Below are positions 1 to 5,424 of a stretch of DNA of 5,424 bases, one piece after another; the first letter of the stretch is position 1; every line of letters begins with the position of its first letter. The notes under the pieces are model-generated. The model did no database searches and was not told where the DNA came from. It was given only the letters and a program-made list of their open reading frames with translations. The stretch comes from Gammaproteobacteria bacterium (GTDB taxonomy: Bacteria; Pseudomonadota; Gammaproteobacteria; UBA6429), in NCBI GenBank assembly GCA_030635835.1, contig DAOVYB010000091.1, positions 1 through 5,424 on the forward strand, in the 5' to 3' direction. The translations under genes were made by a program, and so were the position numbers.

Positions 1-35
1 ACAACTTAGCCTTATAAAAGTTTAAAACATAATTT

Positions 36-124
36 TAACCACGAGGTTCACTGAGTTCACTGGGTACACGGGGCAAACACTTATCATTTTTTTCTCCCTG
101 TGTACCCAGTGTTCCCCGTGGTTA
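36..124. repeat. Palindromic repeat built of 9-bp units, 3' of thiL
   Basis: On the plus strand CAC recurs exactly every nine bases at 40, 49, 58 and 67 (units CACGAGGTT, CACTGAGTT, CACTGGGTA, CACGGGGCA). The opposite arm carries GTG at 100, 109 and 118, which is the same unit read on the minus strand. The arms pair perfectly over CACTGGGTACAC (58-69 with 100-111) and over TAACCACG (36-43 with 117-124); the left arm has extra units that would bulge. The loop (about 76-93) is AT-rich. This resembles the dispersed AACCAC(G/A)AAG-type repeats seen in many environmental bacterial genomes. In thiL mRNA it would form a long 3' hairpin that could stop or protect the transcript, but no clean U-tract follows. 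Confidence 0.75.
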
Positions 125-151
125 TTTTTTAATTCTTTTTAGTCTTTCTTT

Positions 152-176
152 GTAATCCTGGTGTTCTTCGTGGTTT
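152..176 (-). repeat. Second minus-strand copy of the 9-bp-unit repeat
   Basis: Read on the minus strand this begins AAACCACGAAGAACACCAGG. Unit starts (GTG/GTA on the plus strand) fall at 170, 161 and 152, again nine bases apart, with the last unit degenerate. It lies a few bases beyond the thiL stop, with the same orientation as the arm at 100-124, separated from it by an AT-rich spacer. It appears to be a decayed tandem copy of the same repeat family. Confidence 0.6.
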
Positions 177-182
177 ATATTT

Positions 183-1151
183 TTAATTATTTGTAAAGTG
201 CTCGTAACCCTTACCCTGAATATCAATTTCTTTATTATGCAAAAAACAACTCACACCTGCTGCAGAGGTTATTTCTCCAATACATGAGACTGTAAATTTA
301 TTTTCTTTTGCTGTCTTCTCAAATGCGGCTTGCTTTTCTTCAGGAATCGTAAAACAAAGTTCATAATCATCCCCTCCGGCTAACACCAGTGGAATCATTA
401 ATGATTCATCTGTTATATTTAGTTTAAATTCTTTTGATAAAGGTATTTTTTCAAAGTCAATTTTTGCACCTAACTGACTTCGTTCACAAATATGTTCTAA
501 ATCTGCAATTAGACCATCAGAAATATCGATACAACTCGTAGCATAATCGCGCAATAATATTCCCAGTTCTACTTGTGGCTTTGGTCGATTTAACTGTTTT
601 TTTAAATAACTTTCTGATTCAGCTTTTAATAAACATTGGCCTTGCCATGCAGCAAGTGCTAAGGCCGCATCACCAATTGTATCTGATACATATATTTTAT
701 CTGAGGCTTGTGCTTTATCACGAGTTAATGCCTTACCTGTTGGAACAACACCATTAATCGTAATCGAAATACAAAGTGGTCCACTGGTGGTATCCCCACC
801 AATGAGCTGACACTGATATTCATTCGCCAGTTTTACAAGACTTTCACTAAATTCTTTTAGCCAGACATCATTTGTATTCGGAAGTGTTATAGCAAGCGTA
901 AACCATGTTGGCTGCGCTCCCATTGCAGCCATATCACTTAAGTTAACTGCAAGTGCCTTATAGGCAATATCCTGAGGTGTTGTATCTAAAGGAAAGTGTA
1001 CTCCCGCAACGAGAGTATCAACAGATTGAAGCAGTTGATGGTGTTCAGGAACATTTAAAATAGCAGCATCATCACCAACACCGAGAACGACATCATCCCG
1101 ATATATAGCATGAGTAAAATACTGCCGGATGATATTAAACTCAGACGGCAT
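183..1151 (-). CDS. thiL: Thiamine-monophosphate kinase
   Basis: ThiL phosphorylates thiamine monophosphate with ATP to make thiamine diphosphate, the active cofactor. It belongs to the PurM/ThiL-like ATP-binding superfamily, and its 322 residues are normal for the family. The start PSEFNIIRQYF resembles the E. coli N-terminus (EF-LI--YF). Motifs: GVGDDAA at 24-30, a Mg-ATP loop; SVDTLVAGVHF at 43-53; NLSDMAAMGA at 70-79; GGDTTSG at 118-124; LNRPKP at 187-192; IDISDGL at 208-214; GGDDYEL at 259-265; and the closing GKGYEHF at 313-319. These Asp-rich loops bind magnesium and both substrates, and all appear intact. The start lies 11 bp after nusB in AT-rich DNA with no good ribosome site next to it; the nearest G-rich stretch is the end of nusB, so coupling is likely. 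In many relatives pgpA follows directly; here non-coding repeats follow. Confidence 0.97.
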   Translation of the reverse strand: MPSEFNIIRQYFTHAIYRDDVVLGVGDDAAILNVPEHHQLLQSVDTLVAGVHFPLDTTPQDIAYKALAVNLSDMAAMGAQPTWFTLAITLPNTNDVWLKEFSESLVKLANEYQCQLIGGDTTSGPLCISITINGVVPTGKALTRDKAQASDKIYVSDTIGDAALALAAWQGQCLLKAESESYLKKQLNRPKPQVELGILLRDYATSCIDISDGLIADLEHICERSQLGAKIDFEKIPLSKEFKLNITDESLMIPLVLAGGDDYELCFTIPEEKQAAFEKTAKENKFTVSCIGEITSAAGVSCFLHNKEIDIQGKGYEHFTNN

Positions 1152-1162
1152 AATATTTTATA

Positions 1163-1603
1163 TTAACCGCCTTTTTTGGCGGCAACCTCTGCTGCACGTA
1201 ATATTTCAGCTAACTTATCCATCGTTCCATTGACAAAACGATGGGCTTTATCCGCACCGAATGTTTTTGTTAACTCAATGGCTTCATTAATCACAACCCG
1301 ATAAGGAATATCTATTCGATTTTTTAATTCAAAACAACCTAAGCGTAGAATTGCCTTCTCGACTATGTCTACCTCATTAAAAGGACGATCGGATAAAGGA
1401 GAAATTTCTGCATCAAGCTCATCAACCTGCTCACAGACACCATTAAGTAACTCATTAAAATAAGCACGATCAAATTTACGCGAGTGATGCTCAATTAAAA
1501 ATTGCTGCTCAATCTCTTTAGGCGGGTTGCCGGACACTTGCCATTCATATAATGCCTGAACAGCATAACGACGAGCACGACTGCGATCACTGGTAATTGA
1601 CAC
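1163..1603 (-). CDS. nusB: Transcription antitermination factor NusB
   Basis: NusB binds boxA RNA together with S10 (NusE) and supports processive antitermination of rRNA operons. The 146 residues and an all-helical make-up fit the family. Visible motifs are the arginine-rich N-terminus SRARRYAVQALYEWQ (8-22), used for RNA contact in the family; EKAILRLGCFEL at 82-93; PYRVVINEAIELTKTFG at 100-116; and HRFVNGTMDKLA at 121-132, corresponding to KFVNGVLD in E. coli. It ends with a short basic tail (AAKKGG). Translation starts at GTG, not ATG, with GGAG five bases upstream. It sits 12 bp after ribH and 11 bp before thiL. The ribH-nusB-thiL order is widely conserved in proteobacteria, although NusB has no role in vitamin synthesis. 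Confidence 0.97.
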   Translation of the reverse strand: MSITSDRSRARRYAVQALYEWQVSGNPPKEIEQQFLIEHHSRKFDRAYFNELLNGVCEQVDELDAEISPLSDRPFNEVDIVEKAILRLGCFELKNRIDIPYRVVINEAIELTKTFGADKAHRFVNGTMDKLAEILRAAEVAAKKGG

Positions 1604-1608
1604 ACTAA

Positions 1609-1612
1609 CTCC
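1609..1612 (-). promoter_or_regulatory. Ribosome binding site that selects the GTG start of nusB
   Basis: GGAG lies five bases upstream of the GTG at 1603-1601, inside the 12-bp ribH-nusB gap. An overlapping GTG at 1605-1603 is out of frame. The strong site together with the NusB N-terminus (RSRARRYAVQAL) settles the non-ATG start. Confidence 0.7.
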
Positions 1613-1615
1613 GAT

Positions 1616-2092
1616 TTAAGTGATGTTACGTAATAAGTTAACCATTTCAATTGAAGATAAAGCCGCTTCTTCACCTTTATTGCCGGCTTTAGTGCCGGCA
1701 CGTTCAATCGCTTGCTCAATGGTATCAACAGTTAATACACCAAAGGCAACCGGAATTTCATATTCCATCATGCTTGAAGCCATTCCTTTAACGCATTCAC
1801 CCGCTACATATTCAAAATGGGGTGTACCGCCACGAATAACAGCACCTAAAGTAATAACCGCATCATAATTTTTACTGGATGCCATTTTCTTAACTGCAAG
1901 AGGAATTTCAAATGCACCGGGTACATAAACCACTTCAATATTACTGTCTTCAGCACCATGACGTTTCAAGCAATCAAGCGCACCTTCTAATAAATTTTCA
2001 ACAACAAAACTGTTCCAGCGCGTAACAACGATACCAAAGCGTGCACCTTTTACTACAAGGTCGCCTTCAATTTTTTTAATATTACTCATCAT
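1616..2092 (-). CDS. ribH: 6,7-dimethyl-8-ribityllumazine synthase (beta chain of riboflavin synthase)
   Basis: Lumazine synthase condenses 5-amino-6-ribitylaminouracil with 3,4-dihydroxy-2-butanone 4-phosphate, the product of the upstream DHBP synthase, to give the substrate of RibE. The 158 residues match the E. coli type. Visible motifs in order: [14 protein letters not shown] at 17-30, whose aromatic residues stack on the pyrimidine; VPGAFEIP at 57-64; [18 protein letters not shown] at 82-99, with the catalytic histidine H92; and [17 protein letters not shown] at 117-133 followed by TKAGNKG (134-140), which forms part of the phosphate site and neighbouring-subunit contact. Proteins of this family form pentamers or 60-subunit shells; the sequence alone does not tell which. 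Two ATG codons stand in tandem at the start. The gene follows a 199-bp gap holding a repeat and a possible promoter, and precedes nusB by 12 bp. Confidence 0.97.
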   Translation of the reverse strand: MMSNIKKIEGDLVVKGARFGIVVTRWNSFVVENLLEGALDCLKRHGAEDSNIEVVYVPGAFEIPLAVKKMASSKNYDAVITLGAVIRGGTPHFEYVAGECVKGMASSMMEYEIPVAFGVLTVDTIEQAIERAGTKAGNKGEEAALSSIEMVNLLRNIT

Positions 2093-2100
2093 CTTTACCT
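2093..2100 (-). promoter_or_regulatory. Ribosome binding site of ribH
   Basis: AGGTAAAG precedes two adjacent in-frame ATG codons. AGG is five bases from the first ATG (2092-2090) and eight bases from the second (2089-2087). Both spacings are workable, and the second is closer to the usual optimum, so the real protein may begin MSN rather than MMSN. Confidence 0.6.
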
Positions 2101-2116
2101 AATTAAAAATTATTTT

Positions 2117-2145
2117 ATTATAATTTAGCAGAAAATTTCTGACAC
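2117..2145 (-). promoter_or_regulatory. Possible sigma-70 promoter for ribH-nusB-thiL
   Basis: On the minus strand a perfect TATAAT lies at 2122-2117. With a 17-bp spacer the upstream hexamer (2145-2140) reads GTGTCA, matching TTGACA at four of six positions. Transcription would start near 2110, giving a leader of roughly 18 bases before the ribH ATG. The site lies just outside the palindromic element, between it and ribH. The surroundings are very AT-rich, so a chance TATAAT is possible and the -35 is imperfect; this is a moderate prediction. If real, it lets ribH, nusB and thiL be expressed independently of the upstream rib genes. Confidence 0.42.
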
Positions 2146-2160
2146 GTTTTCTGGCAAAGC

Positions 2161-2272
2161 ATAAGTTAACGAAAAAGCGGAGTGCACACGAAGGCCGTTC
2201 TCGCACATCCTTGTGCTACACGGCACCTGAACATCCTTGTTCAATGTGCATGAGCATTTTGAGTTCACTTAT
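2161..2272. repeat. MITE/REP-like palindromic element with terminal inverted repeats and two internal hairpins
   Basis: This 112-bp element fills more than half of the gap between ribBX and ribH. Its ends are inverted repeats: ATAAGTTAAC at 2161-2170 against GTTCACTTAT at 2263-2272 (9 of 10 pair). Pairing continues inward imperfectly through an A-rich segment to TGCACA (2183-2188) against TGTGCA (2245-2250). Inside are two short perfect hairpins with the same TCCT loop: GCACA-TCCT-TGTGC at 2203-2216 and GAACA-TCCT-TGTTC at 2229-2242. The first is enclosed by a further stem, GCCGT (2194-2198) with ACGGC (2220-2224). The whole can fold as a closing stem bearing two arms, on either strand. I see no open reading frame and no clear target-site duplication. 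The architecture suggests a small non-autonomous dispersed repeat; copies elsewhere in the genome are an inference. Confidence 0.72.
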
Positions 2273-2291
2273 AACGCCGCCAGAGAGCGTA

Positions 2292-3410
2292 TCAGGAATT
2301 TTGATCATAAACGTATTCTGTTACTTCAAGGCCAAAGCCTGATAAAGCATGTAATTTTTTTGGTGCACTCATAACTCTCATCTTACGTACACCCAGGTCC
2401 GTTAAAATTTGTGCACCAATGCCAAATGTTCGCAAGTCATCACCATGCTCTGCATTTGCATGATCTTCTCCTTTATCATGCTTATCATAATGCTTAATCA
2501 TATTAACCAGCATATTAGATTCTTCTGCCAAACGTAGAATAATAATAACGCCTTCGCCTTCATCAGATACACGCTTCATAACGTCACGCAATGGCCAGCC
2601 ACAATCTTCACGTTGACTGCCAAAGATATCGCACATACTGTTTTCAACATGAACACGTACCATTATTGGCTTCTCCGGTTCTGGCTCACCTTTTACTAAA
2701 GCTAAATGAACCTGGCCATCGATCACATTACGATAGGCATGCAGTTTAAAATCACCAACATCTGTAGGCATATCACAACTTGCAGCACGCTCTACCGTTT
2801 TTTCATTTTGCATACGATATTCGATTAAGTCTGCAATCGTACCAATTTTCAAATCATGTTCTTTAGCAAAAACTTCCAGATCAGGACGACGTGCCATGCT
2901 GCCATCTTCATTTAAGATTTCAACAATAACCGATGCTGCTTCTCGACCTGCAAGGTGCGCAATATCACAACCCGCTTCAGTATGACCTGCACGTGTTAAT
3001 ACACCACCAGGTTGAGCCATTAAAGGAAAAATATGACCAGGTTGAATAATACTTGCAGCAGTTGCATTTTCAGCAACAGCAGCCTGAACCGTCACGGCAC
3101 GATCTGCCGCGGAAATACCTGTTGTTACCCCGCTAGAAGCTTCAATACTGACGGTAAAGTTTGTTGAATACGCTTCGTTGTTATCTTCAACCATTAATGG
3201 CAGTTGTAATTGTTCACAACGTTCTTTTGTAAGCGTTAAACAAATTAATCCACGGCCATTTGTTGCCATAAAATTAATATCATTCGCCTGAACACAATCA
3301 GCAGCAATAATCAGATCTCCTTCATTCTCACGATCTTCATCATCCATCAGGATAACCATTTTGCCCTGACGAATATCATCAATAATTTCTTTTGCGCTAT
3401 TAAGTGCCAT
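2292..3410 (-). CDS. ribBX: 3,4-dihydroxy-2-butanone 4-phosphate synthase fused to a degenerate GTP cyclohydrolase II-like domain (RibBX type)
   Basis: The N-terminal half (about 1-203) is an intact DHBP synthase, which converts ribulose 5-phosphate to 3,4-dihydroxy-2-butanone 4-phosphate plus formate using Mg2+. Visible motifs are [10 protein letters not shown] at 23-32, [10 protein letters not shown] at 82-91, [10 protein letters not shown] at 96-105, PGHIFPL at 124-130 and RAGHTEA at 140-146. The C-terminal half (about 215-372) has the fold signature of GTP cyclohydrolase II ([33 protein letters not shown]) but lacks its active site. The three zinc cysteines of ECLTGD..S.RCDCG align to N257, E268 and C270, so only one remains. 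The catalytic EGRGIG segment reads AEESNM at 295-300. A His/Asp/Glu-rich stretch (306-325) replaces the following helix. By family knowledge this matches RibBX, the variant described in Shewanella and other Proteobacteria, which has DHBP synthase activity only. Automated annotation would probably call it bifunctional RibBA. It starts 34 bp after ribE with a weak purine-rich ribosome site (GAAAAGA). Confidence 0.93.
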   Translation of the reverse strand: MALNSAKEIIDDIRQGKMVILMDDEDRENEGDLIIAADCVQANDINFMATNGRGLICLTLTKERCEQLQLPLMVEDNNEAYSTNFTVSIEASSGVTTGISAADRAVTVQAAVAENATAASIIQPGHIFPLMAQPGGVLTRAGHTEAGCDIAHLAGREAASVIVEILNEDGSMARRPDLEVFAKEHDLKIGTIADLIEYRMQNEKTVERAASCDMPTDVGDFKLHAYRNVIDGQVHLALVKGEPEPEKPIMVRVHVENSMCDIFGSQREDCGWPLRDVMKRVSDEGEGVIIILRLAEESNMLVNMIKHYDKHDKGEDHANAEHGDDLRTFGIGAQILTDLGVRKMRVMSAPKKLHALSGFGLEVTEYVYDQNS

Positions 3411-3444
3411 AATCTTTTCTTTTCGTTTATTAAATTAATTACGA

Positions 3445-4101
3445 TTATATAAAACCGTGCTCGCTCAGCATATCCATGCTAATTCCTGAATTTTTACTAT
3501 CTGCAGCTTTATCACCTAAAATTAAACGTTCAAGATAACGCGCAATAATGTCCACCTCTAAATTTACTTCAGTACCTACTTTAAACTGTCCCATTGTGGT
3601 TTCCTGCAAAGTATGCGGAACAATATTAAGTTCAAAAATAGCACCTTTTACTGCATTGACAGTCAAACTAATTCCATCAACACAAACCGACCCTTTTTCA
3701 GCAATGTATTTTGCCATCTCATCAGGGGCTTGAATATGAAAGCGTACTGAGCGGCCATCGTTATAACGTTCTACAACCTTTCCAATACCATCAACATGAC
3801 CACTGACAAGATGCCCACCTAAACGCGTTGTTGGTGTAAGCGCTTTTTCAAGATTCGCTTTGCTACCCACGGCTAATGACTTAAATGTTGTAACCGATAA
3901 TGTTTCACCGGATACATCAGCCCAAAAACCATCTCCGGGTAATTCTACTGCCGTTAAACAAACACCATTTACAGCAATACTGTCACCCAGCTGTACATCC
4001 GCTAAATCAAGTTCATTGGTTAAAACTCGCACGCGCGCATCATTACCTTTCGGCTCGATTGCCGCAACTTCACCAACAGATTGAATAATACCGGTAAACA
4101 T
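3445..4101 (-). CDS. ribE: Riboflavin synthase (alpha chain)
   Basis: Riboflavin synthase dismutates two molecules of 6,7-dimethyl-8-ribityllumazine to riboflavin and 5-amino-6-ribitylaminouracil, the last step before FMN/FAD. The gene is also called ribC in E. coli. The 218 residues are typical of the family. The protein begins MFTGIIQSVG, the invariant start of riboflavin synthases, which fixes the ATG. It is an internal duplication of two lumazine-binding beta-barrels. The first (about 1-87) holds DSIAVNGVCLT at 40-50 with the conserved C48. The second (about 88-190) opens with GGHLVSGHVDGIG at 95-107 and holds the parallel motif GSVCVDGISLTVNAV at 137-151. NIVPHTLQETTMG (159-171) and VNLEVDIIARYLERL (179-193) close the second barrel, and the remaining C-terminal tail is expected to help trimerisation. 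The start is two bases after ribD's stop with only a weak purine-rich site (GTGAGA), so translation probably depends on coupling to ribD. Confidence 0.97.
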   Translation of the reverse strand: MFTGIIQSVGEVAAIEPKGNDARVRVLTNELDLADVQLGDSIAVNGVCLTAVELPGDGFWADVSGETLSVTTFKSLAVGSKANLEKALTPTTRLGGHLVSGHVDGIGKVVERYNDGRSVRFHIQAPDEMAKYIAEKGSVCVDGISLTVNAVKGAIFELNIVPHTLQETTMGQFKVGTEVNLEVDIIARYLERLILGDKAADSKNSGISMDMLSEHGFI

Positions 4102-4103
4102 AA

Positions 4104-5204
4104 TTAATGCTGTCTCACTTTCGCTGTTAAACGTATATCTTGACCGACCATTCTTTGATCAGTTATTTCAAGTTCAATTTTATCCTGCATCGTTTCCATA
4201 CCAGGTAAGGCAAATAAACCTCGAGCAGTATTTCCCATTAAAACGGGCGCCATGTATATAATTAACTCATCAATCAAACCAGCCTGTAACATCGCACCGC
4301 TTAAAGTCGCTCCGGTTTCAAGTAACACATCATTTATTTGCATATCACTTAACTGCTGTAAAACTGATTTTAAATCTACTGAAGAGTTACAGTATGGCAT
4401 CATATGAATGTCTGCACCGGCATCTTCAAGAGCCTGGCTTACATGTTCATCTGCGCTGCATGTCATTAAGAGTGTTTTACCTTTCTCTTTTAACATTTTC
4501 GCATTTACCGGCATGCTTAAATTAGTATCAACAACGACTCTAATAGGTTGCCGACTATTAATACCATCCAATCTCACAGTCATAGATGGGTCATCAGCTA
4601 ATACCGTTCCAACACCGGTTAAAATAGCTGAACTTTTCGCACGCAAACGTTGTACATCTTCACGCGCAGCAGATGATGTTATCCATTTGCTTTCACCTGA
4701 CGCCATCGCCGTTCTGCCATCCAGACTCATGGCCAACTTACAACGCACATAAGGTAAACGTTTTTGCATACGTTTAATAAAACCTGAATTTAATTCTCTC
4801 GCTTGCTCTTCCAGCAAACCATACTCAACCTGTATACCCGCTGATTCAAGTTGCTTTAAACCTTGCCCCGCGACTTTTGAATGAGGATCAATCATTGCTG
4901 CGACAACACGTGTAACTTTTGCTTTGATCAACGCATCTGTACAAGGTGGCGTTTTACCCTGATGGCAACAAGGTTCTAACGTAACATATGCAGTTGCATT
5001 TTCTGCTTTGTTACCTGCTTGCTTTAAGGCATTAATTTCTGCATGCGCTTCACCTGCTTTTTCATGCCAGCCTTCACCAATAACTTTACCGTCTTTTACC
5101 AAAACACATCCCACATTGGGGTTTGGTGCCGTGGTGTATATACCTTTTTTTGCCAGATACAATGCACGTGACATAAACTTATGATCAGCAGCAGAAAATG
5201 ACAT
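4104..5204 (-). CDS. ribD: Bifunctional diaminohydroxyphosphoribosylaminopyrimidine deaminase / 5-amino-6-(5-phosphoribosylamino)uracil reductase
   Basis: RibD carries out the second and third steps of riboflavin synthesis: deamination of the pyrimidine ring of the GTP cyclohydrolase II product, then NADPH-dependent reduction of the ribosyl side chain. The 366 residues match the usual length of the two-domain enzyme. The N-terminal deaminase (about 1-145) shows the zinc signature: HAE at 54-56, with H54 as ligand and E56 as proton shuttle, and PCCHQGKTPPC at 78-88, with C79 and C88 as ligands. The C-terminal reductase (about 150-366) shows KLAMSLDGRTA at 156-166, ITSSAAREDVQ at 175-185, LTGVGTVLADDP at 195-206 and DELIIYMAPVLMG at 312-324. 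The usual EGG/EAG near the end of the reductase reads ETGATLSG (296-303), a mild change. The ATG is supported by a GAGGA ribosome site six bases upstream (5211-5215) and by the one-base overlap with nrdR. The stop lies two bases before ribE, indicating one operon. Confidence 0.97.
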   Translation of the reverse strand: MSFSAADHKFMSRALYLAKKGIYTTAPNPNVGCVLVKDGKVIGEGWHEKAGEAHAEINALKQAGNKAENATAYVTLEPCCHQGKTPPCTDALIKAKVTRVVAAMIDPHSKVAGQGLKQLESAGIQVEYGLLEEQARELNSGFIKRMQKRLPYVRCKLAMSLDGRTAMASGESKWITSSAAREDVQRLRAKSSAILTGVGTVLADDPSMTVRLDGINSRQPIRVVVDTNLSMPVNAKMLKEKGKTLLMTCSADEHVSQALEDAGADIHMMPYCNSSVDLKSVLQQLSDMQINDVLLETGATLSGAMLQAGLIDELIIYMAPVLMGNTARGLFALPGMETMQDKIELEITDQRMVGQDIRLTAKVRQH

Positions 5205-5424
5205 TAATCATCCTCGGGTAATAATGATTTTTGCTGGCGCTTAACTTCTGGAGCTGCCCCTTGTTTGTGTTTTTCTATATATTCTGCAAACGCATTCACC
5301 TCTTCAAAGCTTCGATAAACAGAACCAAAGCGTACATAAGCAACCTGATCTAAATCACGTAACTCATCCATTACCCAACCACCAACCTGATCAGCCGGTA
5401 CCTCGCGATCACCCGTTGCACGCA
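5204..5424 (-). CDS. nrdR: NrdR transcriptional repressor, C-terminal part (partial gene)
   Basis: NrdR is a cytoplasmic zinc-ribbon/ATP-cone repressor that senses ATP/dATP and controls ribonucleotide reductase genes. Only the last 72 codons and the TAA stop lie in the window; the N-terminal zinc ribbon and the start are beyond the right edge. I translated the segment by hand. It contains the conserved stretch [20 protein letters not shown], which is diagnostic of the end of the ATP-cone in NrdR; residues such as VAYVRF-SVYR-F match the E. coli protein as I remember it. After this the protein continues with a charged tail ([15 protein letters not shown], ending LLPEDD) that seems longer than the E. 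coli C-terminus. The stop codon overlaps the ribD ATG by one base (TAATG), so the two are probably translationally coupled. nrdR directly upstream of ribD is a common gammaproteobacterial arrangement. Confidence 0.95.
   Translation of the reverse strand, partial: RATGDREVPADQVGGWVMDELRDLDQVAYVRFGSVYRSFEEVNAFAEYIEKHKQGAAPEVKRQQKSLLPEDD

Noticed and set aside
36..124. Canonical rho-independent terminator of the operon
   Set aside because: The hairpin is long, imperfect and not followed by a clear U-tract in the thiL direction. A termination role is possible but not shown.
36..176. CRISPR-like array
   Set aside because: The repeating unit is only 9 bp with no spacers, and copies occur in both orientations.
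1495..1728. Minus-strand open stretch overlapping the ribH-nusB junction in another frame
   Set aside because: It overlaps two clear genes in the wrong frame, and the translation shows no family features.
2161..2272. Insertion sequence remnant with a transposase fragment
   Set aside because: At 112 bp with no coding motif and no clear target duplication, it fits a non-autonomous repeat better than a broken IS.
2093..2291. FMN riboswitch (RFN element) before ribH
   Set aside because: The conserved RFN blocks are not present; the structure here is a two-arm palindrome with terminal inverted repeats instead.
2630..2632. C260 of the RibBX domain as a substitute zinc ligand
   Set aside because: It is shifted three residues from the lost cysteine position, and the second cysteine and catalytic loop are also missing, so a rescued zinc site looks unlikely.
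3548..4088. Several plus-strand open stretches opposite ribE
   Set aside because: All are antisense to the intact riboflavin synthase gene and show low-complexity translations; they are shadows.
4408..4752. Plus-strand open stretch of 114 codons opposite ribD
   Set aside because: It lies entirely antisense to the strongly supported ribD reductase domain, has no recognisable motif, and is explained by codon bias of the real gene.

Overview
The window carries a single co-oriented block of seven genes, all on the minus strand. Read in the direction of transcription (right to left) the order is: 3' end of nrdR, ribD, ribE (riboflavin synthase), a ribB-type fusion gene (ribBX/ribBA-like), ribH, nusB and thiL. 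This gene order is typical of Gammaproteobacteria. The proteins resemble gammaproteobacterial versions, and the DNA looks rather AT-rich by eye. I cannot resolve the genus.

Layout. Positions 5424-5204 hold the C-terminal half of NrdR, which overlaps ribD by one base (TAATG). ribD (5204-4104) and ribE (4101-3445) are 2 bp apart. The ribB fusion gene (3410-2292) follows after 34 bp. A 199-bp gap (2093-2291) then holds a compact, structured repeat of about 112 bp and a plausible promoter. After it come ribH (2092-1616), nusB (1603-1163, GTG start) and thiL (1151-183), each separated by only 11-12 bp. Downstream of thiL, positions 1-182 are non-coding and contain a palindromic repeat built from 9-bp units.

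How the genes work together. RibD, RibE, the DHBP synthase half of the fusion protein and RibH cover every committed step of riboflavin synthesis except GTP cyclohydrolase II and the unassigned dephosphorylation. ThiL makes thiamine diphosphate, NusB is an rRNA antitermination factor, and NrdR represses ribonucleotide reductase genes.

Main points of interest. (1) The C-terminal GTP cyclohydrolase II-like half of the fusion protein has lost two of three zinc cysteines and the EGRGIG motif. It is therefore very probably not a cyclohydrolase and matches the RibBX variant known from Proteobacteria; a true ribA must lie outside this window. (2) A MITE/REP-like element with terminal inverted repeats and twin TCCT-loop hairpins sits between ribBX and ribH. 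(3) The repeat after thiL has strict 9-bp periodicity. (4) No FMN riboswitch is visible here. Most of the window is ordinary housekeeping DNA, and I do not see an undescribed multi-gene system in it.
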